The notes beneath the pieces are model-generated. The model saw only the letters and a program-made list of their open reading frames with translations. It was not told the origin of the DNA and did no database searches. The position numbers and the translations under genes are program-made. DNA of 64,000 nt, from the NCBI RefSeq assembly GCF_037055275.1, contig NZ_CP146343.1:3134501-3198500 (forward strand). The letters are read 5' to 3'. This DNA is from Pseudomonas sp. ML2-2023-3. Lineage in GTDB: Bacteria; Pseudomonadota; Gammaproteobacteria; Pseudomonadales; Pseudomonadaceae. Positions 1 through 8,510 of the stretch are shown piece after piece. How positions within the stretch are numbered: position 1 is the stretch's first letter; each line of letters opens with the position of its first letter.

Positions 1-371
1 AATTTCAACGCCCTTATGGATGGAATCACACGTATCAATCGCCGGTTCGGCTCACACTTCGCATCCCTGATTGCGAGTTGTGGGCCTCACGTCAAATGCT
101 GCAGTCATGCAGTCACAGGGTTTGTTTCCCGCCTTCTTGCACACACCGCATTACCTCTGCTCAGGCCCTGCTTTCCGGGCAACTGCGCCAACTGGCGCCA
201 TTGTTACGTCCCCCCACCTGATTATTGCTGACCACTCGCCGTTCCGGTGCGCTCACGCCCCGCTTTCAATGGTGCGTCCTGCTGCCCGGCATTTGTATTT
301 GAAACCACTTTTTGATCCGAAGCGTTTCAGCGAGCGAAGCCAAAAGCCTCGCCTTACAAGGAGCTGTGCTC
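1..371. other. Intergenic stretch upstream of mtlD
   Basis: I find no convincing gene here. Short open frames exist but lack ribosome binding sites and look like noncoding translation. The last bases carry the AAGGAG ribosome binding site (358-363) of the next gene. Confidence 0.5.
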
Positions 372-2492
372 ATGATTTATTTTCAGGGTAAACGAATTTT
401 CAGTGCCATCTTCGATATGGACGGCACCATGTTTGACACCGAGCGCTTGCGCTTTAAAACCCTCAAACAGGCAGCCCTCGAGATTCACGGCACGCCGCTC
501 AGTGAAGAAACACTGATGGGGTCACTGGGCTTGAGCGCCAAAAAAGCCGAGGCGCTGGCCAAGGCCAATCACGGCGAAGACTTCCCGTATGCGCAAGTCC
601 GCCAGCGTGCCGATGAGCTTGAACTGGCCCATGTGCGCAATCAGGGCGTGCCGATCAAGGACGGCCTGCTGGAAGTGCTGGAGCGTTTGCGCAAGTACGG
701 TCTGACCATGGCCGTGGCCACGTCGAGTCGCCGGGCCATCGCCGAGGAATACCTGATCAATGCCAACGTGCTCAAGTATTTCGACGTCACGGTGTGTGGC
801 GATGAAGTTAGCCAGGGCAAACCCCACCCCGAGATATTCCTCAAGGCGGCCAGTGCCCTGAATTGCCTGCCACAGCATTGCCTGATGCTGGAGGATTCGG
901 AAAACGGCCTGCTGTCGGCGATCCGCGCCGACGGGCAGCCGATCCTGATCGAAGACATCAAGCCTCCGGCACCCGAGGTCAAGGCCGGAGCACTCATGGC
1001 GTACCAGACCATGCACGGTTTTCTGGGTGACCTGAATGAGTGCATGCCCGACCTGGGCACCCCGGCGCTGACCGAGAGCTTCCCGCCGACACTCAACCAG
1101 TTCAGTGCCGGGATTCATGGTTTTGGCGCGATGGGAGGTGGCTACCTGACGCAAATTTTCTCCCACTGGGATGGCTACACGCGCCCCTGCGAGATCATCG
1201 CCGCCACCCGCTCGCGGATGCTGCGCGAGACCATCCAGGCGTTTGGCCGCTTCAGCGTGCGCTACACCGCCACGTCCTTCGACCAGACCATCGACAACCT
1301 CAGCATGATCGACATGGATGACGCCGAAGCGGTGATCCGGATGTACGACGTGGCGGAAATTGTCGGGTTGAGCCTTCCGGAAACGGCGATCCGCAAGCAG
1401 GCGGGGGTGATTGCCAAGGGCCTGATCCGTCGCTACGAACGCCGGGGTCGGGAGTTGACGATCCTGATCGTGCTGAACAAGGTCGGCGGTGCGGACTTTG
1501 TGCGCCGGCATGTGCAGGCGCAACTCGAACTGCTGGTTTCCCCCCAGCTGTGCCAACAGATTCTGGACAACACCCATTTCGTCGAGACAGTGGTCAGTCG
1601 CATCGTCTCCAAATTGTCCAACGAAGCCCTGGTGCGCCAGTTGCGGATCAAGTCGAAGATATTCCAGAACAGCTTGAGTGACGAGGTCGATACCCCGAAG
1701 GCCGAAACCCGCACACCGGTGCCCGAATATGAGCGCCTGATCAGTCGCTTTCGACCTTTTGCCCAGTCCAGTAACGCCCTGAGCCAGTTGCACCTGATCC
1801 TGTTCAACAGCGAGCCGGACATGCCCCTGTATGCGCAGCGGTGCAGCAACCTGCTTGAGCGATTGCGCCAGGTGAAGACGGTGGACGACATCACCCAGAC
1901 CCAGGTGATCAAGAATCTGCTATGGAATGGTCCCCACGCGATCATTGCCTGGTACGCCAGCCTGCTCGGGTATTCGTGGTTGGGGCAGGGCATGGGCGAT
2001 CCCCGTGTGAGTGCGTTGGCCCGGCGCTTGATCGGCGAGGCTGTCGGCCCGGCCCTGGTGGCCGAAAACCCCCATATGGCGGACGCCGTGGCCGGCTTTT
2101 CGGCTACCTTTCTGGAGCGTTGCAACACCTCCTTCAAGGATCCCTGTGCCCGTGTAGGGCGTGACCCGCTGCGTAAACTGCAACGCAACGAGCGGATTTT
2201 TCGCAGTATCGATCTGGCCAAAAAACACGGGATCGACAGCAGCGCCCTGGAGTACGGCACAGCGCTGGCGCTGCACTATGCCCTGGGCGCAATCGACAGC
2301 AAGGATCAGGAGTGCCAGCAGATGCGCCGGCTGTATCAGGACAGCGCCAGCATCGAGGCGGTACTGACCTGGACCGGCAACTACCACGGCCAACCCTACT
2401 CGGGGCTGGATCCGGTCACTGATGCTGCATTGATCGAGGCCATTGCCGGGCACTTTCACCAGATTGGGCAAGAGCTGCGGCTCAGTGCTTAG
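372..2492 (+). CDS. mtlD: Bifunctional mannitol-1-phosphate phosphatase/dehydrogenase (HAD-MtlD fusion)
   Basis: A 706-residue two-domain protein. Residues about 10-215 are a HAD phosphatase: motif I FDMDGTMFD with D15 and D17, then ATSSR, GKPHPEIF and MLEDSENG. From about residue 247 comes a mannitol-dehydrogenase-type oxidoreductase: Rossmann motif GFGAMGGG, VVSRIV near 405, and the catalytic KxxxxNxxH pattern as KNLLWNGPH near 513. The same fusion is known from Acinetobacter baylyi MtlD, where the dehydrogenase reduces fructose-6-phosphate to mannitol-1-phosphate and the HAD domain removes the phosphate, making mannitol as an osmoprotectant. The ATG at 372 is chosen because AAGGAG lies at 358-363; a longer frame from 312 lacks this. 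It stands alone, with no neighbouring mannitol uptake genes, which fits biosynthesis. Assignment is by architecture. Confidence 0.72.
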   Translation: MIYFQGKRIFSAIFDMDGTMFDTERLRFKTLKQAALEIHGTPLSEETLMGSLGLSAKKAEALAKANHGEDFPYAQVRQRADELELAHVRNQGVPIKDGLLEVLERLRKYGLTMAVATSSRRAIAEEYLINANVLKYFDVTVCGDEVSQGKPHPEIFLKAASALNCLPQHCLMLEDSENGLLSAIRADGQPILIEDIKPPAPEVKAGALMAYQTMHGFLGDLNECMPDLGTPALTESFPPTLNQFSAGIHGFGAMGGGYLTQIFSHWDGYTRPCEIIAATRSRMLRETIQAFGRFSVRYTATSFDQTIDNLSMIDMDDAEAVIRMYDVAEIVGLSLPETAIRKQAGVIAKGLIRRYERRGRELTILIVLNKVGGADFVRRHVQAQLELLVSPQLCQQILDNTHFVETVVSRIVSKLSNEALVRQLRIKSKIFQNSLSDEVDTPKAETRTPVPEYERLISRFRPFAQSSNALSQLHLILFNSEPDMPLYAQRCSNLLERLRQVKTVDDITQTQVIKNLLWNGPHAIIAWYASLLGYSWLGQGMGDPRVSALARRLIGEAVGPALVAENPHMADAVAGFSATFLERCNTSFKDPCARVGRDPLRKLQRNERIFRSIDLAKKHGIDSSALEYGTALALHYALGAIDSKDQECQQMRRLYQDSASIEAVLTWTGNYHGQPYSGLDPVTDAALIEAIAGHFHQIGQELRLSA

Positions 2493-2572
2493 GGTGTAAG
2501 TCCAGGGGAGATTGGCGAGGGCGTTTGTATGCAGCAGTATGTCGGGATACTGATTCACAAGCGGATAGCCCA

Positions 2573-2992
2573 ATGCCTGACGATGCTGAAAATACCGTGC
2601 ACTACATCAATACCGACCTGCTACTGGCTGCGCCGATTGATTTGGGTTTGTTGGCTGCGGCGTTGATTGGGCAGTCTGAGGCCGATGGGTGCGTCAGTTG
2701 TTTGCATATCGGGCGTGACGAGTCCGGGTATCAGGCGCACTTTGAAGCCTTTGGCCCTGACGGGAGTTACTTCACCCCGCAGGAGAGCATCCAGGCCTTG
2801 CTGAATGCGATTGAACACCTCCCGCAATCGATGGAGCCAGCGTGGCAAGCCTGTTCAAAAAGGACCCTGGATATTGGTTACGAAAGCGGTGATGTACCGC
2901 GTAGCGTAAGCCACCCGATTTCGATCGACATGCTGGCGCGTATGCAGATATTGGGGATTGATCTCTGTATCACGGTGTATGCCAGTAGTTGA
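2573..2992 (+). CDS. Hypothetical protein, 139 residues
   Basis: Small acidic protein that I do not recognise. It has no signal peptide or membrane segment and contains two Cys near its middle (DGCVSCLH). It ends in an alternating hydrophobic strand (LCITVYASS), like a small alpha/beta fold. An upstream ATG at 2525, with GAGG ahead of it, would add 16 residues; the shorter start is preferred because the added residues look noncoding. It lies between mtlD and the imino-acid reductase gene, all on the plus strand, with 128 bases to the latter, so it is probably a separate unit. Confidence 0.55.
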   Translation: MPDDAENTVHYINTDLLLAAPIDLGLLAAALIGQSEADGCVSCLHIGRDESGYQAHFEAFGPDGSYFTPQESIQALLNAIEHLPQSMEPAWQACSKRTLDIGYESGDVPRSVSHPISIDMLARMQILGIDLCITVYASS

Positions 2993-3120
2993 GGAGGAAC
3001 GAAGGCTGCGCCCGGCAGCAACCCTGAGCTGTGCTGAATTCGTCATGCAACCGGCTTGAACCGATCAAGCCGTGGAGCCTGTCATGGTCCAGTCTGTAAG
3101 GTCTGTTCAAGGAGCTGATC

Positions 3121-4128
3121 ATGATCCGACTGACCCTGGCCCAGGCTTACGAGCTGGCCGAATCGATCTTGTTGCATAACGGTTTCAATCCGGCCCATGC
3201 CCGCGCGGTGAGTGAAACGGTGCTGGCCGGGGAGCGTGATGGTTGCGCCTCCCACGGCTTGTTCCGGGTGCTGGGCTGTGTCAATTCGCTGCGCGCGGGC
3301 AAGGTCTCGGCCGACGCCGTGCCCCAGGTGATCGATCAGGCGCCTTCGATTGTGCGGGTGGATGCGGGGGGCGGTTTTTCCCAGCTGGCCTTCCAGGCGG
3401 GTTTGCCGATACTGCAGGACAAAACCCGGGCTAACGGTATTGCGGCGTTGGCGATCAATCGGTGTGTGCATTTTTCGGCATTGTGGGTAGAGATCGAACA
3501 ATTGACGGCGGCCGGTCTGGTGGCATTGGCCTGCAACCCGAGTCATGCCTGGGTTGCGCCAGCCGGCGGCAGCCAGCCGGTCTTTGGCACCAACCCGATT
3601 GCGTTTGGCTGGCCACGGGCGGGGCGTGATCCTTTTGTCTTTGACTTTGCCACCAGTGCGATTGCCCGTGGCGACATCGAGTTGCATCGCCGGGCAGGCA
3701 AGTCGATACCTGAAGGCTGGGGGGTTGACGCTCAGGGGTTGCCGAGCACCGACGCCAATGTCGTGCTGGATACGGGCGCGATGCTGACGTTCGGCGGGCA
3801 CAAGGGCTCGGCGCTGGCCGCGATGGTGGAATTGATTGCCGGTCCCTTGATCGGTGATTTGACCAGTGCCGAATCCTTGGCTTACGACGCGGGCAGCAAG
3901 TCGTCGCCATACCATGGCGAGTTGATTATCGCGTTCGATCCGCAGCGCTTTCTGGGGGCTGCAACTGATCAGCATCTGGCACGGGCAGAAGTGTTGTTTG
4001 AGAGTATCGAAGGGCAGGGCGCCCGTTTGCCGTCGCAACGCCGTTACGATGCGCGGGCGCGAAGCCAGGTGGAAGGGGTGCAGATCCCGCAGGCGTTGTA
4101 CAACGATCTGCGGGCATTGTTGAATTAA
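3121..4128 (+). CDS. Ldh-family imino-acid reductase (pyrroline-2-carboxylate / piperideine-2-carboxylate reductase type)
   Basis: A 335-residue member of the malate/lactate dehydrogenase type 2 family. FGTNPIAFGWP, FDFATSAIARGD and FGGHKGSALAAMVELIAG are conserved in the same order as in Pseudomonas DpkA, an NADPH enzyme reducing cyclic 2-imino acids (pyrroline-2-carboxylate to L-proline, piperideine-2-carboxylate to L-pipecolate). The ribosome site AAGGAG ends a few bases before the ATG. The gene converges on the hydroxyproline operon that starts at 5288. In that setting its likely job is to reduce the pyrroline-2-carboxylate released by 3-hydroxyproline dehydratases. Other substrates in this broad family (malate, ureidoglycolate) cannot be excluded from sequence alone. 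Confidence 0.75.
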   Translation: MIRLTLAQAYELAESILLHNGFNPAHARAVSETVLAGERDGCASHGLFRVLGCVNSLRAGKVSADAVPQVIDQAPSIVRVDAGGGFSQLAFQAGLPILQDKTRANGIAALAINRCVHFSALWVEIEQLTAAGLVALACNPSHAWVAPAGGSQPVFGTNPIAFGWPRAGRDPFVFDFATSAIARGDIELHRRAGKSIPEGWGVDAQGLPSTDANVVLDTGAMLTFGGHKGSALAAMVELIAGPLIGDLTSAESLAYDAGSKSSPYHGELIIAFDPQRFLGAATDQHLARAEVLFESIEGQGARLPSQRRYDARARSQVEGVQIPQALYNDLRALLN

Positions 4129-4195
4129 GGACATTGTGCGGGCGGTGAAACCCTCTCGATCGCAGCGACTTCAGCACGGAGTTGGTGACGAATCT

Positions 4196-4356
4196 GTAGT
4201 CGCTGACGAGCCGTGCGAGGCTGCGATCGGCGTGATGCGGCACCCCGACGTAGCCGTCGTAAAATCGGTTCCCACGGTTAGTCAGGCATACCCCGTGCGC
4301 CGGTTTACGACCGCTACACCGCCGATCGCAGCCTCGTTCTACTCGACAGCGACTAC
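4196..4356. repeat. Inverted REP pair, family 2 (GTAGTCGCTGACGAGCC)
   Basis: Two inverted arms, 4196-4230 and 4322-4356. The left arm begins GTAGTCGCTGACGAGCCGTG and ends GCTGCGATCGG; the right arm is its approximate reverse complement, CCGATCGCAGCCTCG then AGCGACTAC. The 91 bases between contain GTCGTAAAATCGG and a CACGGTTAGTCAGG segment also present in the tandem copies at 36965-37402. It fills the gap between two convergent genes, a usual place for REP elements. Confidence 0.8.
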
Positions 4357-4370
4357 GAACGCCTCACCGG

Positions 4371-5288
4371 CTACAAACCGACATCGGGCAACTGCGGACG
4401 GTTGGCCAGGGCCTTGGCCATGATCAGCTCGACAAATTCACGGTCTTCCCGGGGCAAGGCCAGGCGCGGTGGGCGGGTCAGGGCGCTGCCGCGACCGGCA
4501 ATGGCCTCACACAACTTGATGCACTGCACCAGGTCGGCGCGGGCGTCCAGGTGCAAAATCGGCATCAACCACTCATAGATCGGCATGGCCTCGGCAAAAC
4601 GCCCGGCCTTGGCCAGGCGGAAGATGGTTTCGCCTTCTTTGGGGAATACGTTGGACATGCCCGATACCCAACCCTCGGCACCCACGGCGATGCTTTCGAG
4701 CACCACGTCGTCCAGACCAGCAAACAGCACAAAACGGTCGCCGACTTCATTGCGAATGTCGATAAAGCGCCGGGTGTCGCCCGAAGAGTCCTTGAAGCAC
4801 ACCACGTTGTCGCAATCGGCCAGGGAAATCAGGATTTCTGGGGTGACGTCATTTTTGTAGATCGGCGGGTTGTTGTAGACCATCAGCGGTACGTCGGCGT
4901 TTTTGGCCACGTAACGATAATGTTCGGCCGTTTCAAAAGGCTTTGAGCCGTAGACCAGCGCGGGCATCAACATCACCCCGTCAACCCCGACCTTGCGCAC
5001 GGCATTGGCTACCTTGGCGGCTTGCACGCTGGTGAACTCGGCCACGCCACAGATCACCGGTACACGACCGCGAGAGGCATCCACCGCGACTTCGGTCACG
5101 GCGATTTTTTCTTCAGCGGTCAACGAGGTGTTTTCCCCCACCGATCCGCACACCACCAGCCCCGAGACGCCGTCGCGAATAACGTTGGAAATCACCTGAT
5201 GGGTCTTGTCCAGGTTGATGGTGAAGTCATCGTTGAATTGAGTGGTCACCGCAGGGAAGACGCCACTCCAGTTGATGCGCTTGCTCAT
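4371..5288 (-). CDS. lhpC: DapA-family lyase, probable 1-pyrroline-4-hydroxy-2-carboxylate deaminase
   Basis: A 305-residue (beta/alpha)8 aldolase/lyase of the dihydrodipicolinate synthase family. K166 in CFKDSSG is the Schiff-base lysine, Y138 in MVYNNPP the conserved tyrosine, and GSVGEN at 48-53 the usual substrate loop. Next to a proline-racemase-family gene and a hydroxyproline-type transporter, the expected reaction is deamination of pyrroline-4-hydroxy-2-carboxylate to alpha-ketoglutarate semialdehyde. A strong GGAGG site precedes the ATG, and a TCGTATACGA palindrome lies at 5321-5330. The partner enzymes expected for the 4-hydroxyproline route, a D-hydroxyproline oxidase and a ketoglutarate-semialdehyde dehydrogenase, are not in this window. 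Confidence 0.72.
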   Translation of the reverse strand: MSKRINWSGVFPAVTTQFNDDFTINLDKTHQVISNVIRDGVSGLVVCGSVGENTSLTAEEKIAVTEVAVDASRGRVPVICGVAEFTSVQAAKVANAVRKVGVDGVMLMPALVYGSKPFETAEHYRYVAKNADVPLMVYNNPPIYKNDVTPEILISLADCDNVVCFKDSSGDTRRFIDIRNEVGDRFVLFAGLDDVVLESIAVGAEGWVSGMSNVFPKEGETIFRLAKAGRFAEAMPIYEWLMPILHLDARADLVQCIKLCEAIAGRGSALTRPPRLALPREDREFVELIMAKALANRPQLPDVGL

Positions 5289-5320
5289 TGTTTATTGCCT
5301 CCGGTTACATTGATGGTATT

Positions 5321-5330
5321 TCGTATACGA
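5321..5330. promoter_or_regulatory. Palindromic operator TCGTATACGA upstream of the DapA-like gene
   Basis: Perfect 10-base palindrome 33 bases before the start codon at 5288. The same 10 bases occur at 11153-11162 ahead of the binding-protein gene, and a 9/10 match is at 16540-16549 ahead of the GntR gene. Centre-symmetric GTATAC sites are typical of FCD-type GntR regulators, so it is probably the site for the protein encoded at 15838-16518. Confidence 0.65.
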
Positions 5331-5373
5331 TTAAATTCAAAAAAAGGCCTTCGTATCAGCGCTGTGGGGGGGG

Positions 5374-6402
5374 TTAGGCACCCGGCCAGGTATCCGACAG
5401 GCGATAGCCCTGTGGCCACGGGTCGCTTGGGTCCAGCAGTAACTGATGGGTGCCGGTGATCCAGGCCCGGCCAGAGATGCACGGGTAGATCGCGGTGCGT
5501 CCGGCGACTTCGGTCATGGAGTCGATGCGGCAATGGAACTCGGAACCGATGATCGAGCGCCCGATAAAGCGATCACCCACCTTGAGCACGCCCTTGGCCT
5601 GCAATACCGCCATGCGCGCCGAGCAGCCGGTGCCGCAGGGCGAACGATCGATCTTGCCCGGACGGATCACCACCGCGTTGGCCCCACTGGCAATCCCGTT
5701 CTGGTACTCCACGGGGGCTGCAATCTGGCAAAAGGAGATATGCGACCAGTCGGGGTTCAGCGGGTGGACGAAGCCCAATTGCTCGTTGGCCGCACGGGTG
5801 ATTTTCAAGCCGATTTCAACGATGTCTTTCGCTTCGTCCGGGCTGATCGAAAACCCCAGTTCCCGGGCATCGGCGAGCACGAAACTGTCGCCGCCATAGG
5901 CGGTGTCGACCTTGAGCGAGCCAAGGCCTTCAACTTCGATCCAGGCATCCAGACGGTCCGCGAATGACGGTACGTTCTTGATCTCGACCCGTTGCACCTT
6001 GCCGTCCCGGCAATCGGCCACGGCTTCGATCAGTCCGCCCGGGGCTTCGAGCACCAGTCGGGTTTGCGGTTCGGTCATCGGCAAAATGCCGCTGTCGAGC
6101 AACACCGTGGAGACGCATATCGAGTTGGAGCCCGACATCGGCGGCGTGTCGGCCGGCTCCATGATGATCCAGGCCATTTGTGCCCGTGGATCCTTGGCCG
6201 GAACCAGCAGGTTGACGTGGCGGAACACGCCGCCACGGGGTTCGTTGAGGACGAAGTTGCGCAGGGTTTCGTCCTGGGCAATCCACCGCGACTGTTCCCA
6301 CACGGTGGCACCCGGCGGCGGGGCCACGCCACCTACAATCACGTCGCCGACCTCTCCCTCGGCGTGACAACTGACCACATGAACGATTTTCGATGACCGC
6401 AT
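5374..6402 (-). CDS. Proline-racemase-family enzyme of the Ser/Cys class (hydroxyproline epimerase or 3-hydroxyproline dehydratase)
   Basis: A 342-residue diaminopimelate-epimerase-fold protein. In proline racemase the two acid/base residues are cysteines in MCGH and SPCGTG. Here the first motif reads MSGSN, giving S90, and the second is SPCGTGCS, giving C256. From memory, characterised Ser/Cys members are 4-hydroxyproline 2-epimerases, some with trans-3-hydroxyproline dehydratase activity. The ATG at 6402 is chosen for its AGGAG site; a frame extension to 6456 crosses a REP element. It lies downstream of the ABC transporter genes on the same strand and 85 bases upstream of the DapA-like gene. 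Confidence 0.75.
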   Translation of the reverse strand: MRSSKIVHVVSCHAEGEVGDVIVGGVAPPPGATVWEQSRWIAQDETLRNFVLNEPRGGVFRHVNLLVPAKDPRAQMAWIIMEPADTPPMSGSNSICVSTVLLDSGILPMTEPQTRLVLEAPGGLIEAVADCRDGKVQRVEIKNVPSFADRLDAWIEVEGLGSLKVDTAYGGDSFVLADARELGFSISPDEAKDIVEIGLKITRAANEQLGFVHPLNPDWSHISFCQIAAPVEYQNGIASGANAVVIRPGKIDRSPCGTGCSARMAVLQAKGVLKVGDRFIGRSIIGSEFHCRIDSMTEVAGRTAIYPCISGRAWITGTHQLLLDPSDPWPQGYRLSDTWPGA

Positions 6403-6428
6403 GGCTTGCTCCTGTTGTGTTGAGGTGG

Positions 6429-6458
6429 GCCTTGTCGCGAGCATGCCCGCGCCCACAG
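6429..6458. repeat. Single degenerate REP (family 1)
   Basis: CTTGTCGCGAGCATGCCCGC followed by GCCCACAG, a diverged single arm of the palindrome seen intact at 15352-15451. It sits in the 66-base gap between the racemase-family and ABC ATPase genes. Confidence 0.6.
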
Positions 6459-6468
6459 TGACTGGGGG

Positions 6469-7191
6469 TTATTTGACCGACTTGAGGAAGGCCGCCGTTT
6501 CCGCGTGCACCGGGTTGCCGATGACTTGATCGGGGGAGCCGATTTCGTGCACCAGGCCGTTGCGAAAGAACGCCACACGGTCGGATACATCCCGCGCAAA
6601 ACGGATTTCGTGGGTCACCAGGACCATGGTCATGCCGTCTTCGGCGAGCATGCGCATGGTGTCCAGCACTTCGCCGACCAGTTGCGGGTCGAGGGCCGAG
6701 GTGGCTTCGTCAAACAGCATGTAGTCCGGCGACATGGCCAGGGCACGGGCAATGGCCATGCGCTGTTGCTGACCGCCGGACAGCTTGCCGGGGAATGCCT
6801 TGAGCTTGTCGCCAAGGCCCACATGGGTCAGTTGCTGCACCGCCAGGGCCTCGGCTTCGGCCTTGCTTTTGCCGAGCACCTTGCGCGGTGCAAGCATCAC
6901 GTTTTCGAGCACGGTGAGGTGCGGGAAGGCGTTCCATTGCTGGAACACGATGCCGATTTTCTGCCGCAGGTGGTTGAGGTTAGTGGCGCGGTCATGGACT
7001 TCGATGCCGTCGACGCGAATGTGGCCCTTCTGGATCGGTTCCAGACCGTTGATGCACATCAGCAGGGTCGACTTGCCGGAGCCGGAGCCGCCGATAATTG
7101 AAACCACTTCGCCCTTGTTCACGGTCAGGCTAACGCCCTTGACCACTTCAAGGTCGCCGAAGGATTTGTGTACGTTGACGATCTCAATCAT
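6469..7191 (-). CDS. Amino-acid ABC transporter ATP-binding protein
   Basis: A 240-residue ATPase of the polar amino-acid (HisP/GlnQ) type. Walker A GGSGSGKST near residues 36-44, Q-loop VFQQWNAFPHLTVLENV, signature LSGGQQQR, Walker B YMLFDEATSALDP and switch LVTHE. It powers uptake with the two permeases just upstream, and its start overlaps the end of the first permease gene by 8 bases, indicating translational coupling. The start at 7191 follows an AAGGTGG site. Substrate is inferred as hydroxyproline from the surrounding enzymes. Confidence 0.88.
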   Translation of the reverse strand: MIEIVNVHKSFGDLEVVKGVSLTVNKGEVVSIIGGSGSGKSTLLMCINGLEPIQKGHIRVDGIEVHDRATNLNHLRQKIGIVFQQWNAFPHLTVLENVMLAPRKVLGKSKAEAEALAVQQLTHVGLGDKLKAFPGKLSGGQQQRMAIARALAMSPDYMLFDEATSALDPQLVGEVLDTMRMLAEDGMTMVLVTHEIRFARDVSDRVAFFRNGLVHEIGSPDQVIGNPVHAETAAFLKSVK

Positions 7192-7834
7192 TTTCTTGCC
7201 ACCTTTTTTCCAGGCGAGCGCCAAGGCGGGCAACCACCAGGCTCATGACGTAATAGATAAGGCCTGCGATGCACAGCACCAGCATCGGTTCCTGGATGCG
7301 GGTGACGACGATTTGCGAGGCACGCAACAATTCAACAATGCCGATCCACATCACCAGGGCGGTGTCCTTCATCACACTGAGCACCAGGTTGAGCCAGCCG
7401 GGGAAGGCCACTCGCATGGCGATGGGCAGCACGATATAGCGCAGGTCCTGCAAGTAGCTCAGGCCCAGGGAGCGACTGGCCCGGCGTGTGGTAAATGGCA
7501 CGGCGAGCACGCCACTGCGCACGATCTCGGTGAAGTACGCGGCAGCGTAGACCCCAAGCACGATGCAGCCGACGGTGAAGGCGCTGATGTTCAGGCCGAC
7601 AATGCTCTTGAGCGAGTTGAACAGCACAAACTGGATCAGCAACGGTACGCTGCGAAACACGTCCAGCACCCAGGCCAGCGGCAGACTGGCCCGCGGCAGC
7701 AAAGCGCGCATCAGGCCGAACAGCAGTCCTGCAACAGTACCCAGCAAAATCGCCCAGGTGGTCAGTTGCAGGGTGACCCAGGCCCCGTCCAGCAAAAACA
7801 AAAAGTCGTTCCAGGTAAAACTGGTTGAAAACAT
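7184..7834 (-). CDS. Amino-acid ABC transporter permease (HisMQ type), first copy
   Basis: A 216-residue inner-membrane protein with about five hydrophobic segments. It has the characteristic loop of amino-acid permeases, around EIVRSGVLAVPFTTRRASRSLGLSYLQ, where the EAA-like helix contacts the ATPase. It is paired with a second permease gene upstream (10 bases apart), as expected for a heterodimeric importer. It belongs to the minus-strand operon with the ATPase and the AcnX dehydratase. Confidence 0.87.
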   Translation of the reverse strand: MFSTSFTWNDFLFLLDGAWVTLQLTTWAILLGTVAGLLFGLMRALLPRASLPLAWVLDVFRSVPLLIQFVLFNSLKSIVGLNISAFTVGCIVLGVYAAAYFTEIVRSGVLAVPFTTRRASRSLGLSYLQDLRYIVLPIAMRVAFPGWLNLVLSVMKDTALVMWIGIVELLRASQIVVTRIQEPMLVLCIAGLIYYVMSLVVARLGARLEKRWQEND

Positions 7835-7844
7835 GGGTCAGTCC

Positions 7845-8510
7845 TCAGTAACGAAACAGTCGCCAGGCCAACAGCCGGGCTACTGCAACGATTGCTTTGG
7901 CAATCAGGTAATACAGCACCGCGGCCATGGCGAAGTATTCGAAGGTGCGGAACGTTTTGACGTTGTAGTCCTGGGTCACGCCGGTGAGGTCATTGTTCAG
8001 GCCCACGATCACGCCCAGGGACGTCATCAGTACGGCCCAGACCATCTGGTTGGTCAGCGGGTAGAACACAATGCGCAGCAGCTGCGGGACGACGATCATG
8101 CGGTAGGTCTGGAATGCACTCATGCCCAGCGAGCGAGCAGCACGGACCTGGGTTTCGGGCACGGCTTTGAGGCCGCCACGAAAGTTTTCGGCCAGGTAGC
8201 CGGCGTTGTTGAACGTGATCCCGGCCAGCAGGGCCACCCATGAACTGACATGCAGGCCCATGGAGCCCAGGCCGAAGTACAAAATATAGATTTGAAACAG
8301 CGACGGGGTGTTGCGGGCAATGGATACCCAGGTATTGCCGATGCCGCGCAACCACGGGTTCCTGGTTTCGCGCATCACGGTCAGCGCCAGGGCGATCACT
8401 ACGCCGAAGATCATCGACAGTGCAGCGGTCTCAAAAGTGACCAGGGCACCTGCGAGCATGTCCGGCAAAGCGCGCATTGCCGATCGCCATTGGAAGGTGT
8501 AGTCAAACAT
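7845..8510 (-). CDS. Amino-acid ABC transporter permease (HisMQ type), second copy
   Basis: A 221-residue permease starting MFDYTFQWRSAMRAL, with the family loop NFRGGLKAVPETQVRAARSLGMSAFQ near the middle. The ATG at 8510 lies 8 bases inside the end of the AcnX gene, so the two are translationally coupled. The longer frame to 8633 runs inside that gene and is rejected. With the other permease it forms the membrane channel of the importer. Confidence 0.87.
   Translation of the reverse strand: MFDYTFQWRSAMRALPDMLAGALVTFETAALSMIFGVVIALALTVMRETRNPWLRGIGNTWVSIARNTPSLFQIYILYFGLGSMGLHVSSWVALLAGITFNNAGYLAENFRGGLKAVPETQVRAARSLGMSAFQTYRMIVVPQLLRIVFYPLTNQMVWAVLMTSLGVIVGLNNDLTGVTQDYNVKTFRTFEYFAMAAVLYYLIAKAIVAVARLLAWRLFRY

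Noticed and set aside
16..391. Short plus-strand frames at the left edge of the window
   Set aside because: No ribosome site, no motif, and overlap with the mtlD leader; judged noncoding.
522..1793. Long minus-strand open frame opposite mtlD
   Set aside because: It is antisense to a protein with intact catalytic motifs in both domains; its translation is low-complexity and typical of a GC-rich shadow frame.
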